The translations under genes were made by a program, and so were the position numbers. Positions 27,594 through 36,022 of a stretch of 64,000 bases of DNA are shown piece by piece. The stretch is from positions 1,810,001 to 1,874,000 of the forward strand of contig NZ_CP033365.1 of NCBI RefSeq assembly GCF_013170825.1, in the 5' to 3' direction. Position 1 is the first letter of the stretch. Each line of letters opens with the position of its first letter. The DNA is from Mesorhizobium sp. NZP2298 (GTDB lineage: Bacteria > Pseudomonadota > Alphaproteobacteria > Rhizobiales > Rhizobiaceae). Under the pieces are notes generated by a model that worked only from the letters and a program-made list of their open reading frames with translations, was not told the DNA's origin and ran no database searches.

Positions 27594-28376
27594 ATGGAAC
27601 AAAGCCGGCTATCGAAGAAGGAGCGGCATGAGCTCATTCTGTCGGAAGTGCGGCGCTCGGCATCGATCCGTATCTCCAGGCTCGCAACGCGCCTTGGTGT
27701 CGCCGGCGAAACGATTCGGCGCGATCTTATCGAGCTTGGCGATGCGGGGCTGCTCAACCGGACCTATGGCGGCGCGACGATCTCGCTGGTGACATCCGAG
27801 CCTGTGATCGCCGAGCGCAGCCAGACCATGATCGAGGAGCGCGCCCGGATCGGGCGTGGCGTGGCCGGGCTGGTTAAGAAAGGCCAGATCGTGATGATCG
27901 ACGGCGGCTCGACGACTTACGAGGCGGCGCGCAATCTCTCGCAGCTGAGGCGCGACTTGACCATCATCACCAACTCCATCGGTGTCGCCTCGGTGGCCGG
28001 CGCCAATCCAACCTTTCGGGTTATCCTGTGCCCCGGCACCTATGACAGCCGCGAAGCCAGCGTGCTCGGCGAGGACACGGTGGAATTCGTGAGGCGCTAC
28101 AATGCCGATGTTGCGATCATCGGCGCCTCGAGCCTGTCCGTGGACGGGCCCAGCGACATGATCTCGGGGGCGGCCGCGGTGAAACGGGCAATGATTGCAC
28201 GAGCGCTATCGACGGCGCTTGTGGTGACCCACGACAAGTTCGGCCGCAACAGCCTCGAACGCGTCTGCGCAATCGGCGAGCTTTCCGACATCGTCACCGA
28301 TCGCGAACCGCAGCCGGCGCTACGCGCCGTCATCGAAGCGGCTGGGACGGAACTCCACGTCCTGGGCGGCGGTTGA
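27594..28376 (+). CDS. DeoR-family transcriptional regulator
   Basis: This 260-residue regulator has a DeoR-type winged helix at about 8-60 (KKERHELILSEVRR, VAGETIRRDLIELGDAGLLNRTYGGA) and a sugar-phosphate-sensing domain of the ribose-5-phosphate-isomerase fold (IMIDGGSTTYEAARNL, IIGASSLSVDGPSD). Effectors are usually phosphorylated sugars. The 203 bases before it hold no recognised gene. It probably controls the convergent kinase-aldolase locus or a distant sugar operon. Confidence 0.9.
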   Translation: MEQSRLSKKERHELILSEVRRSASIRISRLATRLGVAGETIRRDLIELGDAGLLNRTYGGATISLVTSEPVIAERSQTMIEERARIGRGVAGLVKKGQIVMIDGGSTTYEAARNLSQLRRDLTIITNSIGVASVAGANPTFRVILCPGTYDSREASVLGEDTVEFVRRYNADVAIIGASSLSVDGPSDMISGAAAVKRAMIARALSTALVVTHDKFGRNSLERVCAIGELSDIVTDREPQPALRAVIEAAGTELHVLGGG

Positions 28377-28394
28377 ACGGGGCCGACCGACTAT

Positions 28395-29840
28395 CTATGC
28401 GTCGCCAGCCATTTTGGCTCGCAGCCAGGCCGTGATGGCGTCGAAGTCGATCGGCTTGGTCGTGTCGACGTCGAAGAGCGGCCCGCGCCGTAGCGGTTCG
28501 GCGCGCTTGGCGAGCTCGATCAGTTCGGGGATATAGGCCGCACCGGGATGGCCGGCGGGGCGCTGGTCGAGCCGGGCGCCGTATCGCTCGGCAAGCACTT
28601 CGCCCGGCGCGTGGCACCAGACTTCAACGGTCTGCCCGACACCGGCTTTTCGCAGGTGATCCTCCAGAACCTCGCGCGGCTGGAAGCCGAACCAGGCATC
28701 GACGATCACCGTGGTCCCTGCCGGAGCTTCGCCGACGACGGACCAGATCGCCTGGTAGCTGGCGCGGCCAAGCGTGCGGTTGAATAGACGGTCGCCGCCG
28801 CCGAGCACTTCAAGGAACGGGTTCTTGATGGTGTCGAGCGCCAGCAACGGCCAGCCCATGCGATCGGCGATGCCGCGCGAGACCGTGCTCTTGCCGCTGG
28901 CGGGGATTCCGTTGACAAGCACCGCGCGCTTGATCTGGCCGGACAGGGCCAAGGGGGCAACCGGAACGGCATGCGGCTCCGCCGCCAGGGCCTGCAACCC
29001 GGCCCCGATCACACCAGCGTCATCGCCGAGTTGCGCGGGTTCGACCTGGCATTGATACCAGGGCGCCAGCGCCGGCGCGCGGCCGAGCGCTAGGTGTGCC
29101 GCCCGGCCGAGGCCGCCGCCAAGCAGCACCATGTCGGGATCAAGCACGGCAACGGCTGTGTCGATGGCGGCACGCAGCGGCCTCGCCCAGGCATCCAGTA
29201 CGCTGCGCGCGGCGGTATCGCCCGCTGCATCGCGGGCAAAGAGCTGATCGACCGAAATGTCGGGGCCGAGCGCGGCGCGTGCAATGTGACGGCCGAGCGC
29301 CGTGCCCGAACTGGTGGTCTCGACGCAGCCGCGACGCCCGCAGGCGCAGACCTCGCCATTGACGTCGACGGTGATGTGGCCGAGCTGGCCTGCCGTTGCC
29401 GAGCCGCGCGTGATCCGCCGATCCTGGGCGACGGCGCCGCCAATGCCGGTGCCAATGGTGAACATGACGATGTTGCCATGGCCCCGCCCGGCGCCGAGCG
29501 CCATCTCCGCGGCCAGCGCCATGTTGCAGTCATTGTCGATGACGACAGGCTTGCCCGTCATGTCTTCCAGGCGCCGCGCCAGTGCAACCGAGGCGAGGTT
29601 GACATAGCCGCCCGAGAGGACCGCGCCGCGCCGCGCATCGACGCGGCCGGGGACACCGACGCCGATGGCCTTCACATCCGGCGTGTCGAGAAGGCGCACC
29701 ATGTCGGCGATGCGGCCGAGCACCAGTTCCGGGTCGGGCGCGCTCTTTTCGGAAACGCGCTTGAGGATTTCACCGGTCTCGGCGATGCGGGCGGCACGCA
29801 GATTGGTGCCGCCGATGTCGATTCCTATGCTGAGAGGCAT
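28395..29840 (-). CDS. ROK-family sugar kinase fused to a P-loop kinase domain
   Basis: This is a 481-residue two-domain protein. Residues 1-295 form a complete ROK kinase: SIGIDIGGTNLRAARI (phosphate loop), NDCNMALAAE, FTIGTGIGGAV, GQLGHIT and the zinc motif CACGRRGCVE. Residues about 300-480 form an AAA_33/gluconokinase-like P-loop domain with Walker A NGIPASGKST and a downstream VIVDAWFGF. Both active sites look intact. ATG 29840 is chosen (GGAA upstream) over 29852. It neighbours a bisphosphate-type aldolase, suggesting two phosphorylations of one sugar by one protein (inference). Confidence 0.82.
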   Translation of the reverse strand: MPLSIGIDIGGTNLRAARIAETGEILKRVSEKSAPDPELVLGRIADMVRLLDTPDVKAIGVGVPGRVDARRGAVLSGGYVNLASVALARRLEDMTGKPVVIDNDCNMALAAEMALGAGRGHGNIVMFTIGTGIGGAVAQDRRITRGSATAGQLGHITVDVNGEVCACGRRGCVETTSSGTALGRHIARAALGPDISVDQLFARDAAGDTAARSVLDAWARPLRAAIDTAVAVLDPDMVLLGGGLGRAAHLALGRAPALAPWYQCQVEPAQLGDDAGVIGAGLQALAAEPHAVPVAPLALSGQIKRAVLVNGIPASGKSTVSRGIADRMGWPLLALDTIKNPFLEVLGGGDRLFNRTLGRASYQAIWSVVGEAPAGTTVIVDAWFGFQPREVLEDHLRKAGVGQTVEVWCHAPGEVLAERYGARLDQRPAGHPGAAYIPELIELAKRAEPLRRGPLFDVDTTKPIDFDAITAWLRAKMAGDA

Positions 29841-29861
29841 GGCGTTCCGCATTTGTTTTCA

Positions 29862-29906
29862 CGCAATTCCGGACGCAAAACCGCTTCACACTCTTGCTGG
29901 AATAGC
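29862..29906. repeat. interspersed palindromic repeat, family A copy 1
   Basis: CGCAATTCCGGAC and, later, TTGCTGGAATAGC form the outer arms of an imperfect palindrome. A closely similar element lies at 56571-56614, also in an intergenic gap. It resembles the small interspersed palindromes common in rhizobial genomes. Confidence 0.6.
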
Positions 29907-29926
29907 TCTAGTTCCAAATTCGATTA

Positions 29927-30835
29927 TCAGGCAGCGGCTTTCTGCCGGTAGTGCCCGATCACGGCCTGGATCTCACGCAATCGCGGCACCGCGATGGTCT
30001 TAAGCCTTTCGCGCTGGATGTCACGGTCGAGCGAGATGCAATCCTTCCACAACGAGCGGCCGGCGATCACGCCCGAGGCGCCGTTCTGCATGGCGATCTC
30101 GACCTGGCCAAGGAAGGTGGCGTGGTTGACGCCGGCCGAAAGCACCGCCCAAGGCACCTCACCGGCCATTTTGGTGATGTTGGCGCAGGCTTGCGGCGTT
30201 CCGGGGTAGGGAAGCTTCAGCACCTTGGCGCCGCACTCCAGCGAAATCCTGGTGCCTTCCTCGACAAGCCATGGCGTCTTGGCCGCATAATCCTCGGGGC
30301 TTTCCCCCTCGAGCTGATAGGTCAGGAACTCGACGACCAGCAGCAGGTCCTCCTGACCGAAATCGGCTATGCACTGGCGCAGGATGGCGATGTTGTGCTC
30401 GTTGGCTTGCGGCCTGTCGGCTCTGAGATAGACCATGATCTTGCCGCCGGTGCCGCCGAGTGCGCGGACACGGCGCGCATCGATGCCGGGAACCAGGCGC
30501 GACAGGCGATAGCCTTCAGGTGAGACGTCGAAACCGGACGCGTCGAGACCGATGAGAAGGGCCGTATCGCGGTTCAAGACGCCATCGTCGACAATGCGCG
30601 GCACCGCGCAGAGCGGGTCGAGCAACACGCAGGATGCCGCACTGGCGAGGTAACGCGTGATATCGGCCTTGGTGTCGCCGAGCATGTCGTTGGTGATCCT
30701 GGCCTGTTCCTCAGGGTCCGACGCCAGCAAGGTCCGCATGCCGCCGCGCTGGTCACAGGCGATGGCCACCATGGCCCCGTCCTTGCCGCATATCTGCTGA
30801 TAGCCGCGCAGTTCCGCGGTGGTCATCTTCGTCAT
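29927..30835 (-). CDS. class I aldolase of the LacD/YihT family
   Basis: This 302-residue TIM-barrel class I aldolase has MVAIACDQRGGMR near the N-terminus and ECGAKVLKLPYPG with the Schiff-base Lys (about residue 205). The family cleaves tagatose 1,6-bisphosphate (LacD) or 6-deoxy-6-sulfofructose 1-phosphate (YihT). By-eye motifs do not separate the two. It lies 86 bases behind the fusion kinase on the same strand, so it may share a transcript with it. SorC and a sugar importer are divergent. Confidence 0.85.
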   Translation of the reverse strand: MTKMTTAELRGYQQICGKDGAMVAIACDQRGGMRTLLASDPEEQARITNDMLGDTKADITRYLASAASCVLLDPLCAVPRIVDDGVLNRDTALLIGLDASGFDVSPEGYRLSRLVPGIDARRVRALGGTGGKIMVYLRADRPQANEHNIAILRQCIADFGQEDLLLVVEFLTYQLEGESPEDYAAKTPWLVEEGTRISLECGAKVLKLPYPGTPQACANITKMAGEVPWAVLSAGVNHATFLGQVEIAMQNGASGVIAGRSLWKDCISLDRDIQRERLKTIAVPRLREIQAVIGHYRQKAAA

Positions 30836-31050
30836 GATCTTCGGTCCGATGTTGGCGCTCTCTCGCGGAGGGCGCGGATCCCGTGAAAAGAATAATGTTC
30901 AGTTCTGCCTGCCGTACCGGCAGGGAGTTTTTTCGCGGCGGTGCCGCGTCCTTCGCCCCTCGCGAACAGCGCCTCGCTGGCCCGGCGGCCTGCAGTGGCA
31001 CCGCACGTTGCGAGTTGGCTTGATTTGCGCGATAACTCCCGTCGGCGTAC

Positions 31051-31068
31051 ACGTGTGTAACACGTTGC
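31051..31068. promoter_or_regulatory. SorC-type operator in the aldolase/SorC divergent region
   Basis: ACGTGTGTAACACGT (31051-31065) is a palindrome with 6-base arms. Read on the minus strand, 31056-31068 gives GCAACGTGTTACA. The same 13-mer with one change occurs at 32180-32192 before the sugar-importer operon. The 290-base gap 30836-31126 otherwise holds no gene. Confidence 0.55.
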
Positions 31069-31126
31069 TGAAAGGAATTGCAAGCTGCCTGTTTCTCCCA
31101 TCCAGGATGCCACCCCATCGCGGACG

Positions 31127-32026
31127 ATGCTGCACACGGTGGCCAAGCTGCATTACGTGGAGGAGATGTCGCAGGTCGACATCGCGCGGCAGCTCGGTGT
31201 CTCCACCGCGACGATTTCGCGCCTGCTGCAGCGGGCGCGGGCCGAAGGGATCGTGCGCATCGAGGTTCTCGACCTGGCGACACCGGAGGACATCACCAGG
31301 CAGCTGGTCGATGGCTTGAAATTGCGGGATGCTGCGGTGGTGGAAACGCCAGCGGCGGGTACGCTGGCAGCGCTCGCGGCACCGCTTGGCGGTCTGCTCA
31401 GGCAGGCGCAACTGGTGGCAGGCTCCGTCGTCGCCATCGGCTGGGGACGCGCCGTGCGCGAGGTCATCCGGGCCGGCCTGCCGCGCATGCCGGGCGTGCT
31501 GACCGTGGCCGCCACCGGCGGCATGCAGCAGCAGGCGGCGCATTTTCAGGTCAACGAATTCGTGCGGCTTGCCGCCGAGGAGTTCGGCGGCACGCCGCAT
31601 TTCATCCATGCGCCCTATTTGCCCTCCAGCGAATTGCGTGAGGTTTTCCTGCGCGACGCCGCCATACGCGATGCCGTTGCGCTGTGGGAGCGGACCGATG
31701 TCGCGATCGTCGGCATCGGCCTGCCGCATGCCATCAATGCGCCCGAGGCGAGTGCCGCCACGCCGAGCGAGCAGGCGCTGGTTCATGCCGCCGGCGACGT
31801 GCTTCGCCATTATTTCGATGCCGAGGGCACGCTGATTGCCTGGGAAGGGGAGAGCCGGATGATCGCCATGTCGCCGGCGCAACTGCGCGCCGTGCCGCTG
31901 GTCATCGGCCTTGCCGCATCACCGGAAAAGGCGACGGCGATCATTGCCGCCGTTCGCGCCGGGCTCATCAACACGCTGGTGACGGATACCAAGACGGCGC
32001 AGGCCATCCTCGCGGCGCTCGCGTAG
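31127..32026 (+). CDS. SorC/DeoR-type sugar-binding transcriptional regulator
   Basis: This 299-residue SorC-family regulator has an N-terminal helix-turn-helix (YVEEMSQVDIARQLGVSTATISRLLQRARAEGIV, about 9-42) and a C-terminal sugar-phosphate-binding domain (about 60-299, with AIGWGRAVREV). Family members sense phosphorylated sugars. The ATG at 31127 lacks a good ribosome binding site; the frame stays open upstream and AAAGGA at 31071 could serve a non-ATG start about 15 codons earlier. It sits between the aldolase and the importer and probably regulates both. Confidence 0.85.
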   Translation: MLHTVAKLHYVEEMSQVDIARQLGVSTATISRLLQRARAEGIVRIEVLDLATPEDITRQLVDGLKLRDAAVVETPAAGTLAALAAPLGGLLRQAQLVAGSVVAIGWGRAVREVIRAGLPRMPGVLTVAATGGMQQQAAHFQVNEFVRLAAEEFGGTPHFIHAPYLPSSELREVFLRDAAIRDAVALWERTDVAIVGIGLPHAINAPEASAATPSEQALVHAAGDVLRHYFDAEGTLIAWEGESRMIAMSPAQLRAVPLVIGLAASPEKATAIIAAVRAGLINTLVTDTKTAQAILAALA

Positions 32027-32436
32027 CCATGGAGCGGGCAGTATCTGCCGCGAAAACCAGTTGTGCCGCCGAATGCCGCGGGCGATAGTCGGCCGGGGCT
32101 CCGCGGAGCAGTCGAATGTCGTACGGTGTGAAAAACCCGGCGCTGCCAGCTCGGAAAAACCGAGTTGCAATTTATTTCTGCAAAGTGTTACAAGTTCGAA
32201 CGCCCGCCGGCAAGGCGCGGCGTGGGGCACAGTTTGCCGGACCTCGCGGAGGCGGAGGTTCGGGGCTGTGGCCAGGTGCGCCGGCCGGCTGACCGGCTGA
32301 CATATCGACTGGAGGGCGCTTGGGAGGAGCTGCCCGCGAAGGCAAACAGGCGTTCCCGGCCGTCGGCATCCGCAGGGATGACGGCCATTCCAATGTCACT
32401 TGCAACGGCAGATCTGCCAATAATGAGGAGGATGTC
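32027..32436 (+). promoter_or_regulatory. leader region of the sugar importer with second SorC-type operator
   Basis: This 410-base gap has no recognised gene. GCAAAGTGTTACA at 32180-32192 matches the SorC-type motif upstream of the SorC gene at 12 of 13 positions. The rest of the leader is GC-rich with several short inverted repeats. I see no known riboswitch. Confidence 0.45.
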
Positions 32437-33417
32437 ATGAAGAAGATTGTTGCCGCGCTCGCGGCGCTTGCCGTCAGTGCGACGGTGCTGATCGCGCCCG
32501 CACAGGCGCAGGACAAGAAGTACACCATTGCGCTCATTCCGGGCCTGACCACGGACGGCTTCTACATCACCATGCGCAAGGGCGCGCAGGCGGCCGCCGA
32601 CGCGCTCGGCGTCAACCTGGTTTTCCAGGGTGCACCGGACTTCAACCCGGTCACCCAGGTGCCGGTGCTCGACGCCGTCATCGCCAAGAAGCCGGACGCC
32701 ATCCTGATCGCGCCGACCGACAAGGCGCAGCTGGTCGAGCCGCTGCGCAAGGCCCATGATGCCGGCATCCCGGTCATCACCGTCGACACGTTCATCGGCA
32801 GCGGTGTCTACCAGACCGGCACTGGCGATGCCGACTTCCCGCTCTCCTACATCGCCTCCGACAACGTGCTCGGCGGCGCTATCGCGGCGCGCGCCTTGGC
32901 CACCGCCATCGGTGACAAGGGCAAGGTCTATGTGTCGAACGTCAAGCCCGGCATCTCGACCACCGACCAGCGTGAGGACGGCTTCAAGAAGGAGATGGCG
33001 GCCAACCATCCCGGCATCACCGTTCTCGAGACCCAGTTCAACGATAACGACGCCAACAAGGCGGCCTCGCAGCTGCAGGCGGTGTTTGCCCGCAATCCCG
33101 ACCTGGTTGGCGTCTTCGGCGCCAATCTGTTCTCGGCGCTGGGTGCGGCCAACGGCGTCAAGCAGGCCGGACAGAGCGGCACCGTCAAGGTCGTCGCCTT
33201 CGATGCTCCGACCAGCATCGTCGATAACATCAACACCGGTCTGGTCGATGTGGCGATTGCCCAGCATCCCGCCGAGATCGGCTATTACGGCGTCGTCTCA
33301 GCCTATGCCCACCTGACCGGGAACTCGATCCCGGTCAGCATCGGCACCGGCTTCACGATCATGGACAAGTCCAACATCGCGGATCCGAACATCTCGAAGT
33401 ATCTCTACTCCGAGTAA
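32437..33417 (+). CDS. sugar ABC transporter substrate-binding protein (RbsB-like)
   Basis: This 326-residue family 4-type periplasmic binding protein has a Sec signal peptide ending AQAQD at about residue 25, then YTIALIPGLTTDGFYITMRKGAQAAADALG. That is the start of the peripla_BP_4 fold of ribose/rhizopine/xylose binders. ATG 32437 has GAGGAG upstream. It is first in an operon with permease and ATPase. The ligand is probably the free sugar handled by the nearby kinase and aldolase (inference). Confidence 0.93.
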   Translation: MKKIVAALAALAVSATVLIAPAQAQDKKYTIALIPGLTTDGFYITMRKGAQAAADALGVNLVFQGAPDFNPVTQVPVLDAVIAKKPDAILIAPTDKAQLVEPLRKAHDAGIPVITVDTFIGSGVYQTGTGDADFPLSYIASDNVLGGAIAARALATAIGDKGKVYVSNVKPGISTTDQREDGFKKEMAANHPGITVLETQFNDNDANKAASQLQAVFARNPDLVGVFGANLFSALGAANGVKQAGQSGTVKVVAFDAPTSIVDNINTGLVDVAIAQHPAEIGYYGVVSAYAHLTGNSIPVSIGTGFTIMDKSNIADPNISKYLYSE

Positions 33418-33428
33418 GTCCAGACCAG

Positions 33429-33462
33429 TCCGGCTCCTCCCGGTCCGCCAGGAGGAGCCGGA
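33429..33462 (+). terminator. stem-loop after the sugar-binding-protein gene
   Basis: A perfect 12-bp GC-rich stem (33429-33440 with 33451-33462) and a 10-base loop start 11 bases after the stop codon. Without a T tract it more likely stabilises the binding-protein mRNA than ends transcription. Confidence 0.6.
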
Positions 33463-33509
33463 CCGGGTCCTCGCCAATCGAGACCTGTTGAAGGCGCCGC
33501 GGAGTATCC

Positions 33510-34571
33510 ATGACCTCGACATCACCTGCCCAGCCGGCCGACAAGCATGTCGCCCCTCAAGCCGATCACGGCGATCCAGCCAGGAGCCTGATCGCACGCA
33601 TCGCCGAAGGACGCGCCTGGCTGTTCCTTGCCGGCTTGATCGTCTGTTTCGAGGTCTGGTCGAGGCTCGCCTTCGGTGCGACCTTCATGCTCAACCCGTT
33701 CAACCTGCAATCCATCGCGATCTTCGCCGTGGCGCCGCTGCTGCTGGCGACCGGCCAGACCTTCGTCATCATTTCGGGCGGCATCGACTTGTCGCTTGGC
33801 TTCATCATGGGCCTTGCCGCTGTCATCGCCGCGCATGCCACAAACCTGGCGGGAGCCGCAATTCCCCTGCCGCTGGCCATGCTGGCCGGCATCCTTGCCT
33901 CGGTGATCGTTGCCGGCGTGCCGGGCGTCATCAACGGCCTGCTGATCTCGCGGCTAAAGGTGCCGCCCTTCATCGGCACGCTCGGCATGTTCGGCGTCGC
34001 GCGCGGCGCCGCCTTCCTGCTCGCCGGCGGCACCACCGTGCCGGTGCAGAATTCCTGGTTCGCGCTGCTCGGCAACGGCAAGTTCTATGGCGTGCCCTAT
34101 CTGGTGCTGATCACCGCGGTCTTCGTCATCGTCATGCACTATCTGCTCAGCCAGACCCGGTTCGGCCAGCACAATTATGCCATCGGCGCCAATGTGCAGG
34201 CGGCGCGGCGCGCCGGCATCGACATCAGGGGCCACATATTGCGGCTCTATGTGCTGTCGGCAATGTGCGCGGGCCTTGGCGGCGCGCTCTATGCCGCGCG
34301 CTTTACCGCGGGTGCGGCGCAGGCAGGCGAGCCCCTGCTGCTCGACAGCGTCGCGGCGGTGGTGATCGGCGGCGCCAGCCTGTTCGGCGGCTCCGGCACC
34401 ATCTTCGGCACGGTCGCCGGCGCGCTGGTCATCGCGGTCATCCAGTACGGGCTGGTCTTCGTCAATGTCGAACCGTTCTGGCAGTTCATCGCCGTCGGCG
34501 TCGTCATCATCATTTCCGTCCTCATCGACCAGGCGCAACGCCGGTTCAGTGGAGCTCGTCAGGATGAATAG
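33510..34571 (+). CDS. sugar ABC transporter permease (RbsC-like)
   Basis: This 353-residue permease has about eight to ten membrane segments. It carries the RbsC/XylH-type signature ISGGIDLSLGFIMGLAA and, later, AARRAGIDIRGHILRLYVLSAMCAGLGGALYAAR, the loop facing the ATPase. It is the second gene of the importer operon and overlaps the ATPase start by 8 bases. Confidence 0.92.
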   Translation: MTSTSPAQPADKHVAPQADHGDPARSLIARIAEGRAWLFLAGLIVCFEVWSRLAFGATFMLNPFNLQSIAIFAVAPLLLATGQTFVIISGGIDLSLGFIMGLAAVIAAHATNLAGAAIPLPLAMLAGILASVIVAGVPGVINGLLISRLKVPPFIGTLGMFGVARGAAFLLAGGTTVPVQNSWFALLGNGKFYGVPYLVLITAVFVIVMHYLLSQTRFGQHNYAIGANVQAARRAGIDIRGHILRLYVLSAMCAGLGGALYAARFTAGAAQAGEPLLLDSVAAVVIGGASLFGGSGTIFGTVAGALVIAVIQYGLVFVNVEPFWQFIAVGVVIIISVLIDQAQRRFSGARQDE

Positions 34572-35319
34572 CAGCAACCAGACCACGCCCCTGCTGGAGG
34601 TCCGAAACCTGTCCAAGCACTTCGGCGCCGTGCGCGCGCTCAACGATTTCTCCATGGCCGTGGGGCCGGGCGAAGTGGTGGCGCTGGCCGGTGATAATGG
34701 TGCCGGCAAGACGACGCTGATCAAGGCGATATCGGGAGTGTTCCAGCCGACGGGTGGCGAAATCCTGCTCAGGGGCCAGCCGGTGACGTTCGCGACGCCG
34801 CAGGAGGCGCGCGAAAAGGGCATCGAGACGATCTACCAGGATCTCGCGCTCGCCGACAATCTGTCGATCGGCGCCAACATCTTCCTTGGCCGCGAACCGA
34901 TGCGCAAGGCGTTCGGCTTCCTGCCGGTGCTCGACCGCAAGGCGATGGCCGAGGCGGCCAAGGCGACGATGGGCCGGCTGGACTTCCATGTCAGCCGGCT
35001 CGAGGCCCCGGTCAGCAATTTCTCCGGCGGCCAGCGCCAGGCCGTCGCCATCGGCCGCGCTGTCTACTGGGATGCACAGATCCTGATCATGGACGAGCCG
35101 ACCGCCGCGCTTGGCGTGCCGGAGCAGCGCAAGGTAATTTCGCTGATCCACCAGCTCAAGGCGCAAGGGCGCGGCGTGATCTTCATCTCGCATAATCTGC
35201 AGGACATCTTTGCGGTCTCGGATCGCATCGTCGTGCTGCGGCGCGGCGTCCAGGCCGGCGAGCGCAAGATCTCCGAGACCAACCATGACGAGGTCGTCAA
35301 GCTGATGGTCGGCGGCTAA
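34564..35319 (+). CDS. sugar ABC transporter ATP-binding protein (single domain)
   Basis: This 251-residue ATPase has Walker A GDNGAGKTTL, signature FSGGQRQAV and Walker B ILIMDEPTAALG. Ribose-type ATPases (RbsA) usually have two fused domains of about 500 residues. This single-domain form belongs to the shorter class found with RbsC-like permeases in rhizobia and would act as a homodimer. The ATG at 34564 lies inside the permease end, so it is coupled. Confidence 0.9.
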   Translation: MNSSNQTTPLLEVRNLSKHFGAVRALNDFSMAVGPGEVVALAGDNGAGKTTLIKAISGVFQPTGGEILLRGQPVTFATPQEAREKGIETIYQDLALADNLSIGANIFLGREPMRKAFGFLPVLDRKAMAEAAKATMGRLDFHVSRLEAPVSNFSGGQRQAVAIGRAVYWDAQILIMDEPTAALGVPEQRKVISLIHQLKAQGRGVIFISHNLQDIFAVSDRIVVLRRGVQAGERKISETNHDEVVKLMVGG

Positions 35320-35411
35320 GGTGAATTGATATTCAGTGATGCCGGCCTGCAAACGGTCGCTTCGCGTCCGTCTTCGATTCCGACTCGGCCTGACCTGAAT
35401 CTCAACAGACC

Positions 35412-35933
35412 TTAGATCGTCAATCGCCTAGCCGCATCGCGGTTGGCCAATGCGATGTGGCAGCAGCCGGAGCCGTGGCCCGGCGTCCAGGTGACGTTGT
35501 CGAAGCGCACGCCGGTCGCCTCGAACAGGCCACGGTCGAAGGCGCCGGCGATGCGGCAGAGCGTGGCGAGCTTTTCGTCGCCAACGCCGGCCTTGACCCA
35601 GGCGTCCTTCAGCGGGCAGCGCTTGACCTTGAAGGAGATGCGGTCATCGCCGCGCTCGACATCGGTCGGATACATCTGGCCGCCATCAGGGCTGACGGCC
35701 AGGAAGGCCTCGCCGATGGCGCGCGCGTCGTTGGCGCCAAAGCTGGCGAAGGCCGCTGCCGCCACCTCCTTGCCGCGCTGCTCGATGGCGCGGATCATGA
35801 TCGCCTCCGCCTTTTCAGCGCCCAGCTCTCCGGTCAGTTCGTCGAGGAAGAGACGGTAGAGATCGGCGCGGTTGCGGAAGGCGGAATCGAGTTCGCGCGA
35901 CAGTTTCTCGGCTCTGGCTTGCGGGTCGGTCAT
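35412..35933 (-). CDS. ATC-hydrolase-family protein (L-2-amino-thiazoline-4-carboxylate hydrolase-like)
   Basis: This 173-residue protein has the C-terminal pattern CPLKDAWVKAG, LCRIAGAFDRGLFEATG, DNVTW and GSGCCHIAL typical of the ATC_hydrolase family. The named member opens the thiazoline ring on the way to L-cysteine, and many relatives are uncharacterised. It is downstream of and co-oriented with a peptide-type ABC operon, 85 bases beyond its last gene, with a repeat element between. It may process the imported compound. Assignment is by motif only. Confidence 0.7.
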   Translation of the reverse strand: MTDPQARAEKLSRELDSAFRNRADLYRLFLDELTGELGAEKAEAIMIRAIEQRGKEVAAAAFASFGANDARAIGEAFLAVSPDGGQMYPTDVERGDDRISFKVKRCPLKDAWVKAGVGDEKLATLCRIAGAFDRGLFEATGVRFDNVTWTPGHGSGCCHIALANRDAARRLTI

Positions 35934-35954
35934 GATGCGTCCTGATTTGTTGTT

Positions 35955-36022
35955 TGATCATGATCTGGACAAAACGGTTCCCGTTTGTCCGGGAAAACCG
36001 GGTCCCACTTTTTCGGGATCAT
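35955..36022. repeat. interspersed palindromic repeat, family B
   Basis: An imperfect palindrome has outer arms TGATCATGATC and GGGATCATGGTC and inner arms ACCCGG/CCGGGA-type pairs. It is rich in GGGAAAACCGGG and CCCACTTTTTCGGGATCATG, motifs I recognise from Mesorhizobium intergenic repeats. It overlaps the last codons of the ABC ATPase gene and could act as a transcript 3' hairpin. Confidence 0.55.
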
